Assembly (NCBI GenBank): GCA_965207475.1
Contig: OZ242278.1
Location: 558,001 to 622,000, forward strand
Length of the DNA: 64,000 bases
Direction: 5' to 3'
From: WTFY01 sp011523795
Lineage (GTDB): Bacteria > Pseudomonadota > Gammaproteobacteria > UBA4575
Part shown: positions 1 to 9,600 of the stretch, piece by piece
Numbering within the stretch: position 1 is the stretch's first letter
Layout of the letters: every line of letters begins with the position of its first letter
Notes under the pieces: model-generated
Told to the model about the DNA's origin: nothing
The model's database searches: none
Seen by the model: only the letters and a program-made list of their open reading frames with translations
Position numbers and translations under genes: made by a program

Positions 1-301
1 CGACATCCCGCAGAATGACGATGAACACCAGCCAGTGCGGCAAGAGGTTCAGGGCACCCAGGGTGACGTAGGCGCTGATCAGCATTGCCTTGTCGGCAGC
101 CGGATCCAGGTAGGCACCCGATACAGTCTTCCACTCGAAGCACTTTGCCAGATACCCGTCCAGCGCATCCGACAAACCCATCAGGACAAGGAGCAGCAAG
201 GCATTGTAAAACTGTCCATCGAAAAGCCACAAAACCAGTAGCGGGACTGTGGCAAGACGGAGAGCCGTGATAAGATTCGGAATGTATCTCCAGTTAGACA
301 T
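1..301 (-). CDS. pgsA: CDP-alcohol phosphatidyltransferase, probably PgsA (3'-truncated by window edge)
   Basis: The first 100 residues are visible; the gene runs off the left edge. This integral inner-membrane family condenses CDP-diacylglycerol with an alcohol; PgsA uses glycerol-3-phosphate to start phosphatidylglycerol and cardiolipin synthesis. The family signature DxxDGxxAR-x8-GxxxDxxxD is present as D45, D48, G49, A52, G62, D66 and D70, but the usual Arg is Lys53. Hydrophobic segments lie around residues 8-28, 32-43 and 72-98. The start ATG at 301 has a purine-rich GGAAG upstream. The gene diverges from purM and has its own sigma-70-like promoter. PgsA is the best guess from N-terminal similarity; another CDP-alcohol transferase remains possible because the C-terminus is missing. 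Confidence 0.75.
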   Translation of the reverse strand, partial: MSNWRYIPNLITALRLATVPLLVLWLFDGQFYNALLLLVLMGLSDALDGYLAKCFEWKTVSGAYLDPAADKAMLISAYVTLGALNLLPHWLVFIVILRDV

Positions 302-321
302 GATAAGGCTTCCGTCCCTAG

Positions 322-349
322 AGTATATAATCCAAAGCCGAATTGTAAA
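322..349 (-). promoter_or_regulatory. Sigma-70-like promoter for the pgsA-like gene
   Basis: Read on the minus strand there is a -35 TTTACA (344-349) and a -10 TATACT (322-327), each one mismatch from consensus, with 16-bp spacing. The predicted start is near 315, giving a leader of about 14 nt before the ATG at 301. This is inference from motif match and position only. Confidence 0.5.
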
Positions 350-353
350 ATAC

Positions 354-381
354 TTGCTGTTCTGAGCCCAGATAGTATAAG
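354..381 (+). promoter_or_regulatory. Candidate promoter for purM-purN
   Basis: A -10 TATAAG (376-381) follows a weak -35 TTGCTG (354-359) with 16-bp spacing. This would give a leader of about 100 nt before purM. I saw no PurR-type palindrome and no purine-riboswitch-like structure in the leader. Weak evidence. Confidence 0.3.
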
Positions 382-489
382 CAAGCAGAATCCGAATCAA
401 TCTGCAATTCTGTCAGCATTCCGGATAACAGGTTTCAGGAACAAAATTTCAGATACTTTTCGAAAGTTACTTTATATCCACAAACAGGA

Positions 490-1515
490 ATGGGGCTCAC
501 ATACAAAAATGCCGGTGTAGACATTGATGCCGGCAACCGGCTCGTAAAACGGATCGAACCCTTGGTGCGCAAAACCTTTCGCTCCGAGGTAATCGATTGC
601 CCGGGCAGCTTTGGTGCCCTCTTTGCCCTGCAGTCGGATTCCTATGAAAATCCAGTCCTGGTGTCCGGTACGGATGGTGTCGGCACCAAGCTGCGCCTCG
701 CGCAACAACTCGACGATCATTCAACCATCGGCATCGACCTGGTTGCCATGTGCGTGAATGACATCATCGTGCAAGGTGCCGAACCCCTCTTTTTTCTTGA
801 CTACTTTGCTACCGGAAAACTTTCTGTTGAGCAGGCAGAGGTCGTGGTGTCGGGCATTGCCAGAGGCTGTATGGATGCGGGCGCGGCACTTGTTGGGGGA
901 GAGACCGCCGAGATGCCAGGCATGTATGCACCGGGCGAATACGACCTGGCCGGGTTCTGTGTCGGGGTGGTCGAACGTGACGAGGTGATCGACGGGAAGA
1001 GCATAAGCGAAAGAGATGTGCTGATCGGCCTGGCTTCCAGTGGCACGCACTCAAATGGCTATTCCCTGATCAGCAAAATCATTGACACCGCAGGAAGTTC
1101 GCTCGATGAAAAACTCGGGGCGGAAACCCTGGGCGATCTCCTGCTTAAGCCTACCGTGATTTATGCGAAAGTGGTCAGACAGCTCGTCAAAACCCTGGAT
1201 ATACATGGCTTGTGCCACATTACAGGCGGTGGCCTGTTGGAGAACGTACCCCGAATTATCCCGGACAACCTGGTTGCCAGGATAGACACCCGGACATGGA
1301 AACGTGCTGAAATATTTGACTGGCTGCAATCCGCCGGACAGATCAAGGACGAAGAGATGTACAGGGTTTTCAACTGCGGCATAGGCATGCTGGTTGTCCT
1401 GCCCGGGGAACATGTGGACGAAGCCATCAGGATTTGCCGGCGAGCCGGGCAAACTGCCGAAGTGGTCGGTATGATTACCCGCTCAAACTCGGGCAACAAG
1501 ATAGAACTGCTGTAA
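490..1515 (+). CDS. purM: Phosphoribosylformylglycinamidine cyclo-ligase (AIR synthetase)
   Basis: This cytoplasmic purine enzyme closes FGAM to AIR using ATP. The 341-residue length and sequence fit PurM throughout: the N-terminal YKNAGVDIDAGN motif that begins most PurM proteins, the DGVGTKLRLA segment, the GGETAEMPGMY glycine-rich segment and a C-terminal HITGGGLLENVPR motif. ATG 490 matches the usual PurM N-terminus, but the AGGA just before it leaves no normal Shine-Dalgarno spacing and no other in-frame start is near. purN follows after 4-10 bp, so the two form an operon, and the DUF3108 gene is coupled behind. Identity is secure. Confidence 0.97.
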   Translation: MGLTYKNAGVDIDAGNRLVKRIEPLVRKTFRSEVIDCPGSFGALFALQSDSYENPVLVSGTDGVGTKLRLAQQLDDHSTIGIDLVAMCVNDIIVQGAEPLFFLDYFATGKLSVEQAEVVVSGIARGCMDAGAALVGGETAEMPGMYAPGEYDLAGFCVGVVERDEVIDGKSISERDVLIGLASSGTHSNGYSLISKIIDTAGSSLDEKLGAETLGDLLLKPTVIYAKVVRQLVKTLDIHGLCHITGGGLLENVPRIIPDNLVARIDTRTWKRAEIFDWLQSAGQIKDEEMYRVFNCGIGMLVVLPGEHVDEAIRICRRAGQTAEVVGMITRSNSGNKIELL

Positions 1516-1525
1516 GACCGTGCTG

Positions 1526-2191
1526 ATGGACCCTGTATCAATTGCCATCCTGTTCTCCGGAAATGGCACCAATATGCAATCCATTATCCATCACGTTCAG
1601 CGGGGACACATCAATGCCCGGATCGCATGCGCCCTCAGCAACCAGACCGGGGCCTACGGACTGACTCGAGCCCAAAAAGCCGGAATCCCCACACACATCG
1701 TCAGACATGACAGGTATCAAACCCGCAAGGCGTTTGAAGAGGAACTCATTCGTGTCCTGGAGCGGTACCAGGTCAAGGTGATCGTGCTGGCTGGCTTCAT
1801 GCGTATACTGAGTGAAGTGTTTGTAGACCATTTCAGACACAGGATACTGAACATACACCCTTCGCTGCTTCCGAAGTATCCGGGCTTGCACACCCACCGG
1901 CGAGTGCTGGATGCAAAGGAATCGAAGCATGGGTGCAGCGTGCACTTTGTCACGGAAGGCCTTGATGAAGGGCCTGTCGTGATCCAGGCTGAAGTTCCGG
2001 TGCTTGTCGCGGATGAAATAGAGAGCCTGACACGCAGGGTGCTGGAAAAAGAGCATCTGGTATTGCCTCTGGCCATGAAATGGCTCTGCCAAGGCAAGCT
2101 GTACTGTAATGATGGCACCGTTTATTTTGACGGTGCTGCACTCAAGACACCGATACAGCTGTCTGAATCCCATTGCAGGGAGCTGGAGTGA
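1526..2191 (+). CDS. purN: Phosphoribosylglycinamide formyltransferase (GAR transformylase)
   Basis: PurN transfers a formyl group from 10-formyl-THF to GAR in purine synthesis. The SGNGTN loop near the N-terminus binds phosphoribosyl substrate (SGNGSN in E. coli). The catalytic Asn-His-Asp triad is present in the NIHPSLLPKYPG segment and in GLDEGPVV. The C-terminus is slightly longer than in E. coli PurN. ATG 1526 is preferred; GTG 1520 in the same frame is an alternative adding two residues. It sits just behind purM and its TGA overlaps the next gene's GTG. Identity is secure. It is the first of two formyltransferase-fold genes in this window. Confidence 0.96.
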   Translation: MDPVSIAILFSGNGTNMQSIIHHVQRGHINARIACALSNQTGAYGLTRAQKAGIPTHIVRHDRYQTRKAFEEELIRVLERYQVKVIVLAGFMRILSEVFVDHFRHRILNIHPSLLPKYPGLHTHRRVLDAKESKHGCSVHFVTEGLDEGPVVIQAEVPVLVADEIESLTRRVLEKEHLVLPLAMKWLCQGKLYCNDGTVYFDGAALKTPIQLSESHCRELE

Positions 2192-2922
2192 AAAAAACCA
2201 CGGCAATAGCCCTCCTCTATTTCCTGCTTGCCGCACCTGGATGGGCTTGCTTTGAGGCACCGCTCAGGGCGCAGGACCTTCCTCCTGAATTCGAGGCCGT
2301 ATACGAAGTCCGCAAAGCCAGTCTTGGCGCCGAGATGCGACTGAGCTTCAGGAAAGGAGATAACAGGCTTGTATACGAGTCCAGGATTTCTCCCGTCGGG
2401 ATCGCAGCGCTCATTGTCGGTAACCAAGAGGCCTTATACCGTGCAGTTTTCGAGAAGACCGGGGATCGCTATCTTCCTGTCGAGTTCCGGCATGAAGTGA
2501 CTGGGGAAAACACGAAACTGAACGAACACTATGCATTCGACTGGAACGAGCATACTGCACAGGTCCGGTACAAGGACAAAACCGGCATCCTGGAGATACC
2601 ACCGCACACGTTTGACACTTTTTCAATGCAACTCTTCATGATGAGAAAGCCGGCCGCCGGAAACAGTGACCGCACCTGCTCCATCATTTCAAGAGGCCGG
2701 CTGGCAAACCTGGAATACGGGCTGGAGCCCGACCTTCGCATCAAGACAAAGTTAGGCAGCCTTGCTGTAAACAAGGTTGTGCGAAAGAAATCAGGTGGCA
2801 AAAATACCACTTACACGGAATGGTATGCCGAATCCCTGCATTACATACCGGTCAGATCAGAAAAATCAAGGGATGGCAAGACCGAGTTTTCCGCACATAT
2901 CACGGAACTGCGCTGGCTGTAG
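2188..2922 (+). CDS. DUF3108-family periplasmic protein of unknown function
   Basis: The protein starts with VKKTTAIALLYFLLAAPG, a clear Sec signal peptide, so it is probably periplasmic. The mature part is beta-rich and resembles DUF3108 proteins that usually follow purN in gammaproteobacteria; their function is unknown. Conserved-looking stretches are FEAVYEVRKASLGAEM and FDTFSMQLFMMRK. GTG 2188 is chosen because it overlaps the purN stop as GTGA and is preceded by GGGAG; a TTG at 2173 in frame is less likely. A Cys after the signal region (GWAC) is not a good lipobox. It converges with pmbA, 13 bp away. No catalytic motif is visible. Confidence 0.8.
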   Translation: MKKTTAIALLYFLLAAPGWACFEAPLRAQDLPPEFEAVYEVRKASLGAEMRLSFRKGDNRLVYESRISPVGIAALIVGNQEALYRAVFEKTGDRYLPVEFRHEVTGENTKLNEHYAFDWNEHTAQVRYKDKTGILEIPPHTFDTFSMQLFMMRKPAAGNSDRTCSIISRGRLANLEYGLEPDLRIKTKLGSLAVNKVVRKKSGGKNTTYTEWYAESLHYIPVRSEKSRDGKTEFSAHITELRWL

Positions 2923-2935
2923 AGATGCTGCCCGG

Positions 2936-4273
2936 CTACACGCCGGCAATCGTCATATCGTCCACCTGCAACGAGGGGGTAACGACGGTTCCACGACAAT
3001 CAACATCGTTTCCTATTGCCGTGATTTTCCGAAACATGCTTTTCAGGTTTCCGGCAATCGTGATTTCCTGAACCGGATACTGGACCTCGCCATCCTCAAT
3101 CCAGTAGCCCACAGCTCCCCGCGAGTAGTCACCTGTTACCGTGTTCACACCATGGCCTATGAGTTCGGTCACCAGTAATCCGCGTTGCATGCTGCTGATC
3201 ATTTCATCCAGGGTCTGCTGGCCGGGGTGCAGCATCAGGTTGTGGATTCCCCCTGCATTGCCTGTCGATTTCATCCCCAGTTTGCGTGCTGAATAACTGT
3301 TCAACACATACCCGTTCAGCACCCCGTCTGATACGAGAGTACGCGGTTGTGTCGCGACCCCTTCCATATCGAATGAGCTGCTGCCCAGTCCTGCCGGAAT
3401 ATGCGGGTCCTCGGTAATGGTTACCCGATCAGAAAAAACCTCTTTACCCAGCCTGTCCAGCAAGAATGACGCCTGCCGGTATAAAGCGCTTCCGGATATT
3501 GCCGATACGAAATGGTACAGCAGCGACCGCGCCAGGCCGGCTTCAAATATCACGGGTGAAGTCTGGGTCACCATCTTTCTGGCACCAAGCCTCCTGATGG
3601 CACGCTGTGCCGCCTGCCTCCCAACCTCTTCAGCCGACTGCAGCCCAGTCGGGTTGCGGGACGTGGTAAACCAGTAGTCTCTCTGCATGGTACCTCCCTG
3701 CCCGGCGATGACGGAACACGATAGGCTGTGCCGGGTCGAGGTATAGCCGCCGACGAAGCCATGGGTATTTCCATACACGTGTGTTCCGCGACCGGTACTG
3801 ACACTGGCCCCTTCCGAGTTTGAAATTTCCTTGAATTCGCGTGCCCGGTTCTCGCACTCAACGGCCACTTCCACAGCCTCTTCAGGCGTAAGGTCCCACA
3901 TGCAGTCAAGTCCCAGATCCGGTATTTCCGTAGCCATCCGGTCCGCGTCCGCCAGGCCGGCACACGCATCCTGTTCCGTAAACCCTGCAATGTTGTGGGC
4001 GGCAGTCACAGCATCCCGGATTGCAGCCGGTTCAAAATCAGTCGTACTTGATGAGCCCTTCCTGTCACCTGCATAAACCGTCACGCCGAGTCTGCGTCCA
4101 TTATGGTGTTCCAGTGTCTCCACCTCGCCCAGACGGGCCGTGACCGACAGGCCATGCTCTACATCGACGGATGCCTCAGCAGACGTGGCACCCAGTTTCC
4201 TGGCCTCATCGATACAAAACTGAACCAGTCCCTCGAGCCGGTCCACAGCACTGGATGTATGCGACAGCTCCAT
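2936..4273 (-). CDS. pmbA: TldE/PmbA, partner subunit of the TldD metalloprotease
   Basis: TldE/PmbA pairs with TldD in a cytoplasmic heterodimeric protease that trims unfolded peptides, matures microcin B17 and degrades the CcdA antitoxin in E. coli. The 445-residue length fits. The protein shares the TldD/PmbA fold but has no HExxxH motif, as expected for the non-catalytic partner. Typical segments are ATSAEASVDVEHG near the N-terminus and GLGSSSFDMEGVATQ in the C-terminal half. Its ATG overlaps the tldD stop as TGATG, so the subunits are probably made in equal amounts. It is the last gene of the rng-yhdP-nit-tldD-pmbA series. Confidence 0.93.
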   Translation of the reverse strand: MELSHTSSAVDRLEGLVQFCIDEARKLGATSAEASVDVEHGLSVTARLGEVETLEHHNGRRLGVTVYAGDRKGSSSTTDFEPAAIRDAVTAAHNIAGFTEQDACAGLADADRMATEIPDLGLDCMWDLTPEEAVEVAVECENRAREFKEISNSEGASVSTGRGTHVYGNTHGFVGGYTSTRHSLSCSVIAGQGGTMQRDYWFTTSRNPTGLQSAEEVGRQAAQRAIRRLGARKMVTQTSPVIFEAGLARSLLYHFVSAISGSALYRQASFLLDRLGKEVFSDRVTITEDPHIPAGLGSSSFDMEGVATQPRTLVSDGVLNGYVLNSYSARKLGMKSTGNAGGIHNLMLHPGQQTLDEMISSMQRGLLVTELIGHGVNTVTGDYSRGAVGYWIEDGEVQYPVQEITIAGNLKSMFRKITAIGNDVDCRGTVVTPSLQVDDMTIAGV

Positions 4274-5733
4274 CAGCTTGTCGTGCCGCCTACCGTGAGG
4301 CCATCAATGCGTAACGTGGGCTGCCCCACTCCCACCGGCACGCTTTGCCCTTCTTTTCCGCACGTGCCGACACCCGAGTCCAGCTGTAAATCATTCCCGA
4401 CCATGCTGACGCGCGTCAGTACATTTGGACCATCACCGATCAGTGTCGCCCCCTTGACCGGCCTGGTAACCTTTCCTTTCTCTATCAGGTATGCTTCCGA
4501 GGCGGAAAATACAAACTTTCCGGAGGTGATATCCACCTGTCCGCCTCCAAAATTCACGGCATAGAATCCGGAATCCACCGAGCTGATAATTTCACCTGGA
4601 TCGTACTCTCCAGCAAGCATGTAGGTATTCGTCATGCGCGGCATGGGCAAATGGGCATAGGATTCACGCCTGCCGTTCCCGGTCGAATCCGTGTTGGATA
4701 ATCTCGCATTCAGCTTGTCCTGCATAAAATTCTTGAGCACTCCATCTTCAATCAGTACGGTACATTGGGTGGCGGTTCCCTCATCGTCGATGTTCAGTGA
4801 ACCTCGACGGTTCGACAGCGTGCCGTCATCCACGACCGTCACACCCTCGTTGGCAACACGCTCTCCAATCCGGCCGCTGAACGCAGAGGTCCCCTTATAG
4901 GTAAAGTCCCCCTCCAGCCCATGGCCGACCGCTTCATGCAGCAGCACGCCTGGCCATCCGGGTCCCAGCACTACGTTCATCGTGCCGGCAGGTGCATCCA
5001 CCGCTTCCAGGTTCAGCAGTGCCATGCGCACTGCTTCGTGCACGTAAGATTGTGCCCGGTCTTCCTGGGCAAAGTATTCGTAGCCGAATCGACCGCCGCC
5101 GCCCGCACTGCCCTGCTCGATACGGCCGGAATGCTCCGCGATGACGGAAACATTCAGTCTCACCAGAGGACGCACATCTGCTGCGATCTGGCCCTCACTG
5201 CTTGCCACCAGTACCAGTTCATGTGTACCCGCCAAAGACACCATCACCTGCTTTATGCGCGGATCCTGCTTGCGTGCAAGACTGTCCAGGTTTCGCAACA
5301 TGTCCACTTTTTCCGTCTCGCTCAGGGAATCAAGGGGGTTGTAGGGCATGTAAAGATTATTGCCCGTGAAGGTTTTCCACCCTTGTTGTACGGACCCGCT
5401 CTTTCCACCTCTGGCAATTGCGCGGGCCGTCTTGCAGGACTCCAGCAAGGCAGGCAGTACAATTTCATCCGAATAGGCAAATCCGCTTTTTTCGCCTTTT
5501 ATGGCCCGGATACCGGCTCCCTGGCTCAGGCTGTAACTTGCATCCTTGACGATCCCGTCCTCAAGCGACCAGGCTTCCTGCTTCCTCAACTGGAAATAGA
5601 TGTCCCCGGCGTCTGCCGATGAGTCCAGCAACACCGAAAAGGCCCTGGTCAAGTGTGCATCATCCAGGCCAGAGGGTGTCAGAATGGTCTGTCTGGCCAC
5701 GTCGAGAGGATTTTCCATACTATCTGAATTCAT
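4273..5733 (-). CDS. tldD: TldD metalloprotease
   Basis: This is the catalytic subunit of the TldD/TldE peptidase. The zinc-binding HExxxH motif is visible as HEAVGH at residues 266-271, followed by GLEGDFTYKGTSAFSGRIG, which is highly typical of TldD. The length of 486 residues is normal. ATG 5733 lies 12 bp downstream of the nit stop. The overlap with pmbA (TGATG) argues for translational coupling. In many relatives the two genes are separate or have yjgA between them; here they are directly joined. Confidence 0.95.
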   Translation of the reverse strand: MNSDSMENPLDVARQTILTPSGLDDAHLTRAFSVLLDSSADAGDIYFQLRKQEAWSLEDGIVKDASYSLSQGAGIRAIKGEKSGFAYSDEIVLPALLESCKTARAIARGGKSGSVQQGWKTFTGNNLYMPYNPLDSLSETEKVDMLRNLDSLARKQDPRIKQVMVSLAGTHELVLVASSEGQIAADVRPLVRLNVSVIAEHSGRIEQGSAGGGGRFGYEYFAQEDRAQSYVHEAVRMALLNLEAVDAPAGTMNVVLGPGWPGVLLHEAVGHGLEGDFTYKGTSAFSGRIGERVANEGVTVVDDGTLSNRRGSLNIDDEGTATQCTVLIEDGVLKNFMQDKLNARLSNTDSTGNGRRESYAHLPMPRMTNTYMLAGEYDPGEIISSVDSGFYAVNFGGGQVDITSGKFVFSASEAYLIEKGKVTRPVKGATLIGDGPNVLTRVSMVGNDLQLDSGVGTCGKEGQSVPVGVGQPTLRIDGLTVGGTTS

Positions 5734-5745
5734 TTTGCTCGCACC

Positions 5746-6561
5746 TCATTTCAGTCGGCGATGGTGTATACAGGGAAAGGTTTTTCGAAGGGACTCCAGG
5801 TAATCCAGGTCAATTTTACCCAGTGCCATGCCCGCACCATGCCTGACACGATCCAGCACCCTGCCCCAAGGGTCTACAATCATGCTGTCTCCATACGTGG
5901 CACGCCCATTGATGTGGTAACCTCCCTGAGCAGATGCTATCACATACATGACATTTTCGATTGCTCGCGCCCGAATCAAGCTCTCCCAGTGTGCCTGACC
6001 GGTTACGGCAGTGAATGCTGCCGGCAGAACCGTGATCTGGACACCCGTATCGAGCATATTTCTGAAGAGTTCGGGGAAACGAAGGTCATAGCAGACTGCC
6101 AGTCCAATCTTGCCGAACGGCGAATCCACAACCCGAACCCCCGTCTCGCCGAATTCAATCGTTTCGGACTCGATATAGCTTTCATCCGCATCCACAAGGT
6201 TCACGTCAAACAGATGAATCTTGTCGTAGCGTGCAACGCAGGCTCCCTGATCATCATACACCAGGCAGGCGGCATAGATTTTCTGCGGATCCGGACATTC
6301 AATTGGCACCGTGCCCCCCACAATCCATATTTTGTGAAGCCTGGACTGCTGGGCGAGAAAGTTCTGGATAACCCCTTCGCCTTGCGGTTCACGGACAGCC
6401 ACCTTATCCTGCTCGCGCAGCCCCATGATGGCAAAGTTTTCAGGCAAGACGACCAGGCTCGCACCGGCTTTTGCAGCCTGCTTGATCAAACGTCCCGTCT
6501 CGTGCAGGTTGGCCTCGACATTGGGGCCGGAGGCCATCTGTATCGCGGCAGCTTTGAACAT
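5746..6561 (-). CDS. Nit-type carbon-nitrogen hydrolase (probable deaminated-glutathione amidase)
   Basis: A 271-residue nitrilase-superfamily enzyme with the Glu-Lys-Cys triad: E41 (LPENF), K114 (YDKIHLFD) and C157 (CYDLRFPE). The RYDKIHLFDV and CYDLRFPELF segments match the Nit1/YbeM/NitA branch that hydrolyses deaminated glutathione, a metabolite-repair role. Its place between yhdP and tldD is a common gammaproteobacterial arrangement. A gap of about 100 bp separates it from yhdP and 12 bp from tldD. The fold and active site are seen directly; the exact substrate is inferred from the subfamily. Confidence 0.9.
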   Translation of the reverse strand: MFKAAAIQMASGPNVEANLHETGRLIKQAAKAGASLVVLPENFAIMGLREQDKVAVREPQGEGVIQNFLAQQSRLHKIWIVGGTVPIECPDPQKIYAACLVYDDQGACVARYDKIHLFDVNLVDADESYIESETIEFGETGVRVVDSPFGKIGLAVCYDLRFPELFRNMLDTGVQITVLPAAFTAVTGQAHWESLIRARAIENVMYVIASAQGGYHINGRATYGDSMIVDPWGRVLDRVRHGAGMALGKIDLDYLESLRKTFPCIHHRRLK

Positions 6562-6662
6562 CTACAGTACCAAAATCTTGAATGATGCCCGTTCAGGCAG
6601 TTGCCTGGTACACACCAGGACAGGGTTGCCTGGATGAGCGAGCCCGACTCCCTGAAGGCTGT

Positions 6663-9600
6663 CTACGGAAACTCTTCATCCGGTTCATTCCCCGATTCAT
6701 TCTCGGGGTCACCCTTCGAAGCCTGTGTGGCAGGCCCCGCCTCGGCAGCCTTCCCCGCAACCGGCTCGATCTTCGGGTCGTCCCAGCTGCCGGTCATGTG
6801 ATAAGTCACCTCGACCACCCTGTCTACTGCCTTATCCACATGAATTCCTATCTTTTCAGCAATTTTCCCCAAGATGTAGATTCCACCTACTCCAGCCGGT
6901 CCCATTGGAATTCCCAGCCAGGGCAGGCCTCCACTGACATGAGGCGTGACGGTAACCAGCTGATCATAGTCCCTGGCCACAATTCCCGTACGCCCCTCAA
7001 TTTCTATATTCGCGGAGGGACCCTTGATGCGCAGGTCCTCGGTGGTCAGATTGCCGTCCCTGAAGGCCAGGTTGCCGCGAATCTTATCAAACGCATAGCC
7101 CTCGGAGAAGAAGTCGGAAAAGTCCAGGGCAAGCCTCCTGGAAATTACGCTGATATTCAGCAAACCAATCAAACGGCCGGCTCCCGGCTCAACCGATACG
7201 ATCTCTCCGTCCTTCAGCCTGATACTGGATGAGCCGGCAAAGGAGTCAAGGGAAAACTGGTACGGCGCCCCTTCCCAGTGAAAGCTGGACGACAAAACCC
7301 CTTCCCCTTTTTCGACTCCCGTTTCAAACCCCAGTCCGACCAGTGAATCACGCAAATCCTCCGTGACCATTACAATGTCAAACTTGGAAGTCTGGACCTC
7401 TTCCGGACCTGTCCTCCATGCTCCGCTGGCTGTGATCTCCAAGCTACTCCCTTCTGCGGAAACGGAATCAACCACCATCCCCTCCGGAGACGGAGAGGTT
7501 TTTAATGCAACGTTATAAACGGGAAGATCACCAATCTCGAACTTCGTGGCTGCAATGTCCAGTGCCGGAAGGTTTCTGGGGTCTACCGAAAAACTGAGGG
7601 CCTCATCAGGCTTGTCGTATCGAAAATGTTCAAAACTTGCGGTGAGAACGCTGTCCGCCTGCGGCGACAACGGATACTGGAAGTCACCACTTATGTTCGA
7701 TGAGCGGATTTTTCCGTTCCAGAACTGAGTATCCTTCTCCATGCTGAATCTTGCATTTTGCGTGGCAAGACCAAATGCCGAGATTTCATCGGCCTGGATG
7801 TCAATTGAATCAAGCCCCAGGGAGTTTTGACCGTCACCGGACTGAAGTATCTCCAGCCACTCGGTGATGTCCAGCAAATCAAATTTCCCGGTAACCTTCA
7901 CCCCCCGGTCAGGCAGCTCGAACCGGTCATTTTCGGTCCTGACTTCCAGGGCGGAAATCTGTGCGCCGGCTGGGTCCGGCAGGGCTTGTATGTAGATGCT
8001 GTCTTCAAAACGGACGGATAGTGGATGAGAGGCTCCGTCCTGATGCCGGGTATGCATCACAAACGCCGAGGATGAATCCTGTTCCTTGGCAAAAGGCTCT
8101 GGCAAGGTAATGGACACGCCCGCCAGATCACTCTCTATACGAATCTCCACTGACTCGTCCTTACCAAGATTTCCAAATTGCGGCAAGACAAAGGTTGCAG
8201 AGACGGGGGTCTTCCCGCGCAGGTATTCAGATGCCCTGGACTGGTTTGCAGTCATCCATCTGTCCAGGTCGAGCGCACCGGCGAGCTGCACGCGGGTGCG
8301 TCCATTTTCCAGCAGTGCCGCTTCGACATCAAACTCAGAACCAAACAGCTTGGCACGTACCCCCGTACCCTCCGCACCCTGTTTGGTAAACTTCAACTTG
8401 CCATGCACGCCAGTAAAGGGAAGCGAGGCCTTGCGCAGGACAAGATCTGCACCCTTGAACTCGATCAGTCCGTCCACGTGCCTTTCCTTTTCCAGCTTTC
8501 GTGTGAGTGTCCATGCAATATTCAGGTTCAGGCCCACCTCCCCATCGGCCGAGATATGACCGGGGATTTGGCTGTCCTGCGGAATCAGTGCAGACTGCTC
8601 AAGAAAAACCAGGGTGTCGCTGGCAGGCCCGCTGCCACGGCCATGGATCGTCAACCGGGGTAACCGGACGTCTTCGATCGAAGTCGTAAAGGCATGAATC
8701 CTGGAATCCAGAACCCGGGCTTCGGTGCCCTGGACGTGAAACTCGCCATTGTTGACTTCCACGTCTGCAGCGATATTCCGAATCATCGGCCAGTTTTTAC
8801 GGTATTCAAGCAGTCCCTCCTCCACCTCGGCCTGCAGTTCGAACCTTCCGGAACGGCCGTCAAAGGGAAATCGCCCGGCATCACCGTTGAACAGGAACCT
8901 GGCATGGCTCAACGTACCCTGCTTGATTGCCTCACGTAACCAGCGGACAAGCTTCTGGTTCATCCTTTTATGCGGTAACCAGTCCTTCAGGGCCGAAAGA
9001 CTGGCCCGCGCCACTTCGCCCTGAAGATCGGCATAGGATTTGCCAGGTTCAATCTGGACAATGCCCTGCAAGCTCGCGTCCACTTCTTCGGCAGCCAGCG
9101 ATACCCTTTCCAGCGCAAGCACGACCCTCTCGCCCGAAAGCTTCCACTTGACCAGTCCTGTAATCTGCTGGCTCGGGAAGGTATTTTCTGCCAGCTGGCG
9201 AGCCTTGACTTCCACTGCAGGCGAGTCGATTTCAAGACTGCCCTGCAGGTGATTGCCGGTCACCCGGCCAGACAGGGATGATACCTCCAGTTCGTATTCC
9301 GGAACGGTCATGCCCAGGCCATCCAGTGCGGCCTCGTACGCATATTTTGCCAGGTGCTCTTCCTGCCAGAGCGCCGAGAATCTTATGTCACGGATCTCTC
9401 CCTCAGGATGCACGTTGCGCACCCACCCCGAAAGGCGCTCAGAAAACGGCGAGAAATTTTCCAGTGTCTCGAGCATGTCGGCCAGGTTGACATAATCCAG
9501 GGCCGCCGTGACCTCCGGATGTGCGGTTTCACAATCCCTGCACCTGATTTCATATTTTCCACCCGCCCACTTGCCTTCTGCTGTCCTGATATCGCTGTCA

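Noticed and set aside
382..489. Purine riboswitch or PurR operator in the purM leader
   Set aside because: No PurR-like palindrome or conserved purine aptamer pattern could be found by eye.
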